NCBI GenBank assembly: GCA_012838305.1
Contig: DUPN01000023.1
Span: 1 to 64,000 of the forward strand
From: Bacillota bacterium
GTDB taxonomy: Bacteria; Bacillota; Limnochordia; Darwinibacteriales; Darwinibacteriaceae
Length of the DNA: 64,000 bases
Reading direction: 5' to 3'
The position numbers and the translations under genes were made by a program. Shown piece after piece: positions 58,148-64,000 of this stretch. Every line of letters begins with the position of its first letter. The stretch's first letter is position 1. The notes beneath the pieces are model-generated. The model made no database searches and had not been told where the DNA came from. It saw only the letters and a program-made list of their open reading frames with translations.

Positions 58148-58227
58148 ACGCCAGTCACCTCACTTCTGGTTGTTTAAGTTATTCTGGATAGATGGATAAG
58201 TTCCTTCCCCTTTGCCTCAAACAAAAA

Positions 58228-58256
58228 GGAGCACCATCTGCAATCCATGATGCTCC
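58228..58256 (-). terminator. Terminator downstream of rsmG
   Basis: Minus strand GGAGCATCATGGATTGCAGATGGTGCTCCTTTTTG. Confidence 0.75.
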
Positions 58257-58268
58257 CAAATCGTCCCG

Positions 58269-59003
58269 CTATTTCAATGGCTGTTTGCTGGGTAAGCCTG
58301 CACGGCGAGGGTAAAGCGGGGGAGTTTTCCCTGTCTTGCGAAACAGAAGCAGACTGCGCTCACCCATGGAGAAGGGCAAGTCCGTGGCGAACACCTGTTC
58401 TATCTGCATCTGTAAGAGCTGCAGCGCCTTGGAGCTTTCCTCAAGTTCAGCAAGTGCATCGCTGGACTTATAGGCTAAAAAGACGCCTCCTACCTTGACC
58501 AGGGGTGCGGCTAGCTCCAAGAGCACCGGCAGACTTGCCACTGCCCGGCTCACCACCAGATCATAGCTTTCCCGGTGATCGGCCGCCTGCCCCACATCTT
58601 CAGCCCTGGCGTGGAGGGTGGCCACATTGACCATCCCCAAACTCTCTGCGGCCTGATCCAGAAAGCGCAGGCGTTTACGCAGGGAATCCAGGAGAATCCA
58701 AGACCACTGGGGCTGGCAGATTGCCAGGGGAATCCCGGGAAAGCCGGCGCCCGTTCCCAGATCAAGGCATTTCTGCCTGGAAGGCCAGCTGAGGCGCAAA
58801 GGGGCGAGACTGTCCAGCACATTCTTAATGGCCATTTCGTCCGCTTCCACAATGCGAGTTAAATTCAGACTTCGATTGGTTTCCAAAACGAGCTCCACAA
58901 AGCGCGTGACCGCATGAAGCTGAGGTTTGACCACAAGGTCGAGCTCCCACTCTTTTAGGCCTTGCAGTAGCGAGGATTGGAACAGCTCCCGGTTGAAATC
59001 CAT
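58269..59003 (-). CDS. rsmG: 16S rRNA (guanine527-N7)-methyltransferase
   Basis: 'LNLTRIVEADEMAIKNVLDSLAPL', 'CLDLGTGAGFPGIPLAI', 'DLVVSRAVASLPVLLELAAPLVKVGGVFLAYK'. Confidence 0.96.
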   Translation of the reverse strand: MDFNRELFQSSLLQGLKEWELDLVVKPQLHAVTRFVELVLETNRSLNLTRIVEADEMAIKNVLDSLAPLRLSWPSRQKCLDLGTGAGFPGIPLAICQPQWSWILLDSLRKRLRFLDQAAESLGMVNVATLHARAEDVGQAADHRESYDLVVSRAVASLPVLLELAAPLVKVGGVFLAYKSSDALAELEESSKALQLLQMQIEQVFATDLPFSMGERSLLLFRKTGKTPPLYPRRAGLPSKQPLK

Positions 59004-60868
59004 CAGTCTAACCTCCGCTGGGCTTGCTCCAGGTAGACCAAGAGTACGCTAATGTCCGCGGGATTAACGCCGGAGACCCTGGAAGCCTGACCCACCGAGG
59101 CCGGTTTGACCTGATTGAGGCGGGAAGCGGCCTCTTTAGAGAGACCCTTGACCTCTAAATAGGGGAAGTCCGGGGGCAAAAGCTTGCGTTCCATACGCTC
59201 AAAACGTTCAATGGCCGCTTCCTGGCGAGCTAGATAGCCCTCATACTTGATCTGAATCTCCACCTGCTCCGTAACGGAAGGGGGCAGGGGGGGGAGATCG
59301 GTAAAGTGCCCCAAATGGGCGTAATTCAATTCGGGACGGCGCAAAAGATCGGCCAACTTCACGCCATGTTTAAGTGGCGCTGTACCAAGGCTTTTTAGGA
59401 TCGCATTGACCTGGGGCGTCCCACCAAGGGTGGTCGCCTGGAGCCGCTCGACCTCCCTTTGAACTTGGTCCTGCTTTCTTTGGAAGGCCGCATAGCGTTC
59501 CTCGCTGATTAGACCGAGGGAGTAGCCTAAGGGTGTCAAGCGCACGTCGGCATTATCCATACGCAGCGAAAGACGATATTCCGAGCGCGACGTCATCATA
59601 CGATAGGGTTCGGTCACCCCCTTGGTGACCAAGTCGTCGACCAGCACGCCGATGTAGCCTTGGGAGCGGGGGATGATCACGGCATCCTCTCCTTGTAGAA
59701 AGCGGGAAGCATTAATGCCCGCCATAATGCCCTGGGCCGCTGCCTCTTCATAACCGCTGGTCCCATTGATCTGACCCGCCAGGAAGAGCCCGGAAATGTC
59801 CTTGCTTTCCAAAGAGGGCCGCAAAGCTAGGGGATCAACGCAGTCATATTCAATGGCATAAGCATGCCGCATAATCTCCACATCTTCCAGACCGGGAATG
59901 GTCTTGAGCATCTCTTCCTGGATCTCAAAGGGAAGGGAGGTGGAGGATCCGCTCAAATAGCCTTCATTGGTCTGCCAGCCCTCCGGTTCAATGAAGATCT
60001 GGTGGCTCTGGCGATCAGGAAACTCCACGATCTTGCTCTCAATGGACGGGCAGTAGCGGGGACCCGCCCCTGTGATGGCGCCGCTGTACATGGACGTTCG
60101 CCCGAGGTTCTCCCGAATAATTCGATGTGTTTCCGGTGTGGTATACGTAACCCAGCAGGGCACCTGTTCCAGCTCAAAGCCCTCGGTTTCAAAGGAAAAT
60201 CCGGAGATATTGGGTTCACCGGGAAGCTTTTCCAAACGATCATAGTTTAAGGACCGCAAATTGATCCGAGGAGGAGTACCGGTCTTAAAGCGTACCATGG
60301 GCAGCCACTTGGCCAGATTATCCGCTAAATCCACTGCGGTGTGCTGGCCCTGGGGTCCCGAAGGATAGTGCAGCTCACCAATGTGCACAACCGCCCGCAG
60401 GTAGGTGCCGGTGCCTAGGATCACAACGGGAGCATGAATCCGCACGCCTCCGCGCAGTACCACACCTTGGACCGCTCCCTTTTCCACCAAGAGATCCGTG
60501 ACCAAAGCCTCTTTGAGATAGACATTTTCGGTGGTCTCCAGGATATTTTTGAGTCGTCTCTGGTAAAGCTTCCGGTCCAGCTGGACGCGGAGGGATTGTA
60601 CAGCTGGGCCGCGCCGGGTATTTAGCATGCGCATCTGCATCAAGGTTGCGTCACAGTTCTTTCCCATTTCGCCCCCTAAGGCGTCGATCTCCCGCACCAA
60701 GGTGGCCTTGCCCGATCCTCCGATACTGGGATTGCAGGGCAAGAGACCTACATTATCCAAATTCAAGGTCAAAATCAGTACCCGCTCTCCCAGCCGCGCC
60801 GCAGCCAGGGCTGCTTCGGCCCCGGCATGTCCAGCTCCTACCACGATCACATCATACCTCTGCGGCAT
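59003..60868 (-). CDS. mnmG: tRNA uridine 5-carboxymethylaminomethyl modification enzyme MnmG
   Basis: '[23 protein letters not shown]', '[31 protein letters not shown]', '[28 protein letters not shown]'. Confidence 0.98.
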   Translation of the reverse strand: MPQRYDVIVVGAGHAGAEAALAAARLGERVLILTLNLDNVGLLPCNPSIGGSGKATLVREIDALGGEMGKNCDATLMQMRMLNTRRGPAVQSLRVQLDRKLYQRRLKNILETTENVYLKEALVTDLLVEKGAVQGVVLRGGVRIHAPVVILGTGTYLRAVVHIGELHYPSGPQGQHTAVDLADNLAKWLPMVRFKTGTPPRINLRSLNYDRLEKLPGEPNISGFSFETEGFELEQVPCWVTYTTPETHRIIRENLGRTSMYSGAITGAGPRYCPSIESKIVEFPDRQSHQIFIEPEGWQTNEGYLSGSSTSLPFEIQEEMLKTIPGLEDVEIMRHAYAIEYDCVDPLALRPSLESKDISGLFLAGQINGTSGYEEAAAQGIMAGINASRFLQGEDAVIIPRSQGYIGVLVDDLVTKGVTEPYRMMTSRSEYRLSLRMDNADVRLTPLGYSLGLISEERYAAFQRKQDQVQREVERLQATTLGGTPQVNAILKSLGTAPLKHGVKLADLLRRPELNYAHLGHFTDLPPLPPSVTEQVEIQIKYEGYLARQEAAIERFERMERKLLPPDFPYLEVKGLSKEAASRLNQVKPASVGQASRVSGVNPADISVLLVYLEQAQRRLD

Positions 60869-60886
60869 CAGCGACCCCCCCTCTAG

Positions 60887-62278
60887 CTACTTCCCAATGC
60901 AAAACTGAGCAAAAATACGGTCGAGTACATTATCACGAACCGTCTCCCCCGTTATCTCCCCCAAATGCTCCAGAGCAGCATACAAATCCACAGCAATTAG
61001 GTCAAGGGGCAAGCCCCCCTGCAAGGTAGCAAGGGATTCCTGAAGAGACCCTTTGGCCTTTTCCAGCGCCTGCTTATGCCGGGTCCGGGTAATGACAGCT
61101 CGGGAACCTGCGGCAGCCTGCACTCGACCCGATCCCACCAAATGTAAGATTGTATCAGCCAGCTCCCCTGCCAACTCGGGATTCTCCTGCAGCAGAGACG
61201 TCTCCAGGATCGGGCTTGCACCCACATCTCCCAGATCCTCCACCTCCCAGAGGGGAGGTAGATCCACCTTATTAATCAGCACAATCCGTCTTGTGTTCCG
61301 AGTTCGTTCCATCACGTCAAAATCCTCCGCAGTCAGCTCCTCGCTGCGATCCAGGACATGGAGGACCAAGTCGGCCTGCTGCAGAAGATCCAGACTGCGA
61401 GCTACCCCCAGCTGCTCCACGGGATCGTTGCTCTGGCGGATCCCTGCTGTGTCAATCAGGCGCAGGGGAATGCCCCGCAGATTGACCAGCTCTTCAATGC
61501 TGTCTCGGGTGGTACCGGGGATATTGGTCACTAAGGCCCGTTTTTCATTGAGCAAGGTGTTGAGCAGGCTGGATTTTCCCACATTCGGTTTTCCTGTAAT
61601 CACCGTCTTCAGACCCTCACGCAAAATCTTCCCCTCATCGGCCGTGGCTAAAAGGGTATTGAGCTCCTGGATACTCCACTGGAGAGTTTCTGCAATCTCC
61701 TGAAGCTCTACTTCGGGCAGATCATCTTCGGGAAAATCGATACTGGCTTCGACTTGGACCACAATCTGGTAGAGAGGTTCCTGAATTGCTTTCATGCGCC
61801 CGCTGAGGCTTCCCTCGAGCTGATCCACCGCCAGCTCTAAGCCTAGGCGAGTTTGGGAACGGACAATATCGATGACAGCTTCTGCCTGGCTGAGGTCAAG
61901 ACGCCCGTTGAGAAAAGCCCGCTTGGTAAACTCCCCGGGTTCAGCCAGCTCCGCCCCGAGTTTTAGGCTTAAGGACAGCACCTCTTGGACAGCTACCACA
62001 CCCCCGTGGCACTGGATCTCCACCACATCTTCCGCTGTGTAGGAATGGGGGGCGCGCATCACTAAGGCCAGTGCTTCGTCGATCATCTGGCCGCTGAGGG
62101 GATCGACCACTTTTCCGTAGCGAAGCTGATAGGTCCCGATCTCCCTCAGTTTCTCGCCCTTCTTAGTTTGAAAGATCTGATCGGCGATGGAAAGGGCCTG
62201 CGGCCCGCTTAAACGCACAATACCGATACCCCCTTCACCGAGGGGGGTGGCCACCGCACAAATGGTGTTCTCGATCAT
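60887..62278 (-). CDS. mnmE: tRNA modification GTPase MnmE
   Basis: 'TICAVATPLGEGGIGIVRLSG', 'VVITGKPNVGKSSLLN', 'VTNIPGTTRDSIEE', C-terminal 'IFAQFCIGK'. Confidence 0.98.
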   Translation of the reverse strand: MIENTICAVATPLGEGGIGIVRLSGPQALSIADQIFQTKKGEKLREIGTYQLRYGKVVDPLSGQMIDEALALVMRAPHSYTAEDVVEIQCHGGVVAVQEVLSLSLKLGAELAEPGEFTKRAFLNGRLDLSQAEAVIDIVRSQTRLGLELAVDQLEGSLSGRMKAIQEPLYQIVVQVEASIDFPEDDLPEVELQEIAETLQWSIQELNTLLATADEGKILREGLKTVITGKPNVGKSSLLNTLLNEKRALVTNIPGTTRDSIEELVNLRGIPLRLIDTAGIRQSNDPVEQLGVARSLDLLQQADLVLHVLDRSEELTAEDFDVMERTRNTRRIVLINKVDLPPLWEVEDLGDVGASPILETSLLQENPELAGELADTILHLVGSGRVQAAAGSRAVITRTRHKQALEKAKGSLQESLATLQGGLPLDLIAVDLYAALEHLGEITGETVRDNVLDRIFAQFCIGK

Positions 62279-62328
62279 GAAACCACCTCAACTCCTAGTC
62301 TACCACAAAAGAAAAAAGGGCCGCGCAC

Positions 62329-62350
62329 AATGAACGCCGATGCGTTCATT
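62329..62350 (-). other. Hairpin in the jag-mnmE intergenic region (possible attenuator/terminator)
   Basis: Perfect 9-bp stem AATGAACGC-ATCG-GCGTTCATT, followed on the minus strand by GTGCGCGGCCCTTTTTTCTTTT. Confidence 0.45.
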
Positions 62351-62376
62351 CTGAGCAACCCCACTGACCCTAACCT

Positions 62377-63006
62377 CTAGTCCGGAAGTATGACCACGCG
62401 GCGATACGGCTCCTGCCCTTCGCTTTGGGTAATCACTCCTCCAAATTCCTGCAGCTCCTGGTGGACAATACGGCGTTCAGCAGCGTTCATGGCGTCCAAA
62501 GCCACTCTGCGGCCGGTAGATTCGACCTTCATCGCTGCCCTTTGCGCCAGTGAACGCAGGGTCTCTTCTCGTTTGGCTCGATAGTCGCCAATGTCAAGGT
62601 TAATCCGAATCCAATCGCCGCCTTGGCGATTCACCGCCAGGCTGGTAATGTATTGCAGGCTCTCCAGGGTCTGCCCCCTGCGGCCAATCAACACACCCAA
62701 ACCGTCACCCTGAATCTGCAGATTGACGCTCTCAAGATTGGCCTCGCCCACAACTTCAGCGGGGATCTCCATTTGTGCCAAGAGCTCCTTCACAAACTCT
62801 AAGGCTCTTTCCAGTTTCAGCTCGTAGAGAGGCGACTTCTTTTCCACCAGGACTTTGGCCTGCTTAGAACCTAGGATCCCCAAAAAACCCTTGTTACCTT
62901 CGTCCAAGATGGTAACCTCAACCTCTTCCCGATCTGCCTGCAGTTTATGAAGTGCTTCGGCGATGGCTTCGTCCACCGTCCGAGCAACCACTTCAATCGA
63001 CTTCAT
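62377..63006 (-). CDS. jag: RNA-binding protein Jag/KhpB
   Basis: 'MKSIEVVARTVDEAIAEALHKLQADREEVEVTILDEGNKGFLGILGSKQAKV', KH 'LIGRRGQTLESLQYITSLAVNR', R3H C-terminus. Confidence 0.96.
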   Translation of the reverse strand: MKSIEVVARTVDEAIAEALHKLQADREEVEVTILDEGNKGFLGILGSKQAKVLVEKKSPLYELKLERALEFVKELLAQMEIPAEVVGEANLESVNLQIQGDGLGVLIGRRGQTLESLQYITSLAVNRQGGDWIRINLDIGDYRAKREETLRSLAQRAAMKVESTGRRVALDAMNAAERRIVHQELQEFGGVITQSEGQEPYRRVVILPD

Positions 63007-63018
63007 TATTCGGCCCCC

Positions 63019-63654
63019 TTAATTTACGGGATACATCTTATTGATCCACGCTTGTTGAACTATGGAAAACACATTACTGGTGATCCAGTACAGCACCAGC
63101 CCGGAAGGTAGACTTAAGCTGAAGAACAGAATCATGATGGGCATCACAATCAACATGGACTTCTGGGAGGGATCGGTAGCTGTCATCTTGGACTGCAAAA
63201 AGGTAGTCAGTGCGGCCACAACCGGGAACACATAGTATGGATCCGCTTCACTGAGTACCCATAGACCCAAAAATGTGGCGCCGTCTGCGGGAATCTCCCT
63301 GAGAACAGCAAAAAACGCCCAAAGGATGGGTAATTGCACAAGCATGGGCAAACATCCGCCTAAGGGGTTGATCTTATGTTTTTGATACAGCTCCATCGTC
63401 TTTTTCTGCTGTTCTTCTTTATTGTTAGCATACTTCTTTTGAATCTCATTTAGCTCCGGCTGTATCCGGCGCATCGCCACCATGCTCTTGTTTTGACTAA
63501 TGGTCAGAGGGAAAAGCAGCAAGCGAACAATAATGGTGGTCAAGATTATGGCCAGGCCATAGTTTCCAGTCAACTGCACGAGTTGATCGAGCAGCCAGCC
63601 TAACGGGCCGGCAAACAAATCCATAATAGCACCCAATATAAGTCCTCCAATCAA
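63019..63654 (-). CDS. yidC: Membrane protein insertase YidC (SpoIIIJ/Oxa1 type)
   Basis: 'NYGLAIILTTIIVRLLLFPLTISQNKSMVAMRRIQPELNEIQKKYANNKEEQQKKTMELYQKHKINPLGGCLPMLVQLPILWAFF'. Confidence 0.97.
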   Translation of the reverse strand: MIGGLILGAIMDLFAGPLGWLLDQLVQLTGNYGLAIILTTIIVRLLLFPLTISQNKSMVAMRRIQPELNEIQKKYANNKEEQQKKTMELYQKHKINPLGGCLPMLVQLPILWAFFAVLREIPADGATFLGLWVLSEADPYYVFPVVAALTTFLQSKMTATDPSQKSMLIVMPIMILFFSLSLPSGLVLYWITSNVFSIVQQAWINKMYPVN

Positions 63655-63870
63655 CTAAGGAACGGGATCGTAACCTCCCGGATGCCAGGGATGGCATCTG
63701 CCAATTCTCTTCATGGCTAACCATAGCCCCTTCCAGCCATACCTGGTAATCGCCTGGCGGGAATACTCTGAACAGGTGGGGTAAAAGCGACAACTCCGGG
63801 GCAAAAGGGGAGAAATGTACTTTTGGTACCAGCGAATGAAAAGAAGCATGGCCCTAAGCATGCCCTTCAC
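63655..63870 (-). CDS. yidD: Membrane protein insertion efficiency factor YidD (GTG start)
   Basis: '[63 protein letters not shown]'. Confidence 0.97.
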   Translation of the reverse strand: MKGMLRAMLLFIRWYQKYISPLLPRSCRFYPTCSEYSRQAITRYGWKGLWLAMKRIGRCHPWHPGGYDPVP

Positions 63871-64000
63871 CGACCCTTACCTTGCACTTTTTCGGCCAAT
63901 ACTAGACCCGACATCTTGAGCGCCCGACGCAAATCGCCCTCCAACTCGGTAAAACTAACGGTGACCGACGTTCGTTTAGCCCCAATGATCACATCGAACC
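63867..64000 (-). CDS. rnpA: Ribonuclease P protein component, C-terminal part (truncated by window end)
   Basis: Translation of minus strand ends ...[43 protein letters not shown]; upstream of and overlapping yidD. Confidence 0.85.
   Translation of the reverse strand, partial: FDVIIGAKRTSVTVSFTELEGDLRRALKMSGLVLAEKVQGKGR

Noticed and set aside
1-64000. CRISPR array, prophage, toxin-antitoxin or defence island
   Set aside because: No regularly spaced direct repeats, phage structural genes or recognised defence gene sets seen; apart from the IS at the left edge the window is core genome.

Overview
The window is near-chromosomal-origin DNA from an endospore-forming, Gram-positive (Bacillota-type) bacterium; I cannot assign genus or species from sequence alone. 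Position 1 coincides with the left end of an IS element (ISNCY/IS1202-like transposase), which suggests a contig edge. The rest is mostly conserved core genome on the minus strand. It includes a rearranged B. subtilis-like 'yab' block (yabR-divIC-yabQ-yabP-spoIID-HU-mazG-spoVB-spoVT-mfd-pth-ctc-prs-glmU-purR-ispE-veg-rsmA), a replication/ribosomal block (dnaD-like, dnaB, lonC-type protease, rplI, yybS, rpsR, ssb, rpsF, ychF), galT-galK, ddl, mgtE, a complete gcvT-gcvH-gcvPA-gcvPB operon, and the canonical origin-side block yyaC-parB-parA-noc-rsmG-mnmG-mnmE-jag-yidC-yidD-rnpA (rnpA cut by the window end). One tRNA-Leu(TAA) is present. I saw no prophage, CRISPR array or recognisable defence island. 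The most interesting signals are non-coding: three perfect 16-bp parS palindromes clustered around parB (two inside perfect 34-bp palindromes), a perfect 14-bp Noc-binding site (ATTTCCCGGGAAAT) inside the noc-like gene, and a compact four-box DnaA-box cluster with inverted symmetry about 10.7 kb from the window end. Other points worth checking are a GlmU lacking most of its acetyltransferase domain, two unannotated mini-ORFs with good ribosome-binding sites, and duplicated terminal boxes in the IS. I found no convincing wholly novel multi-gene system.
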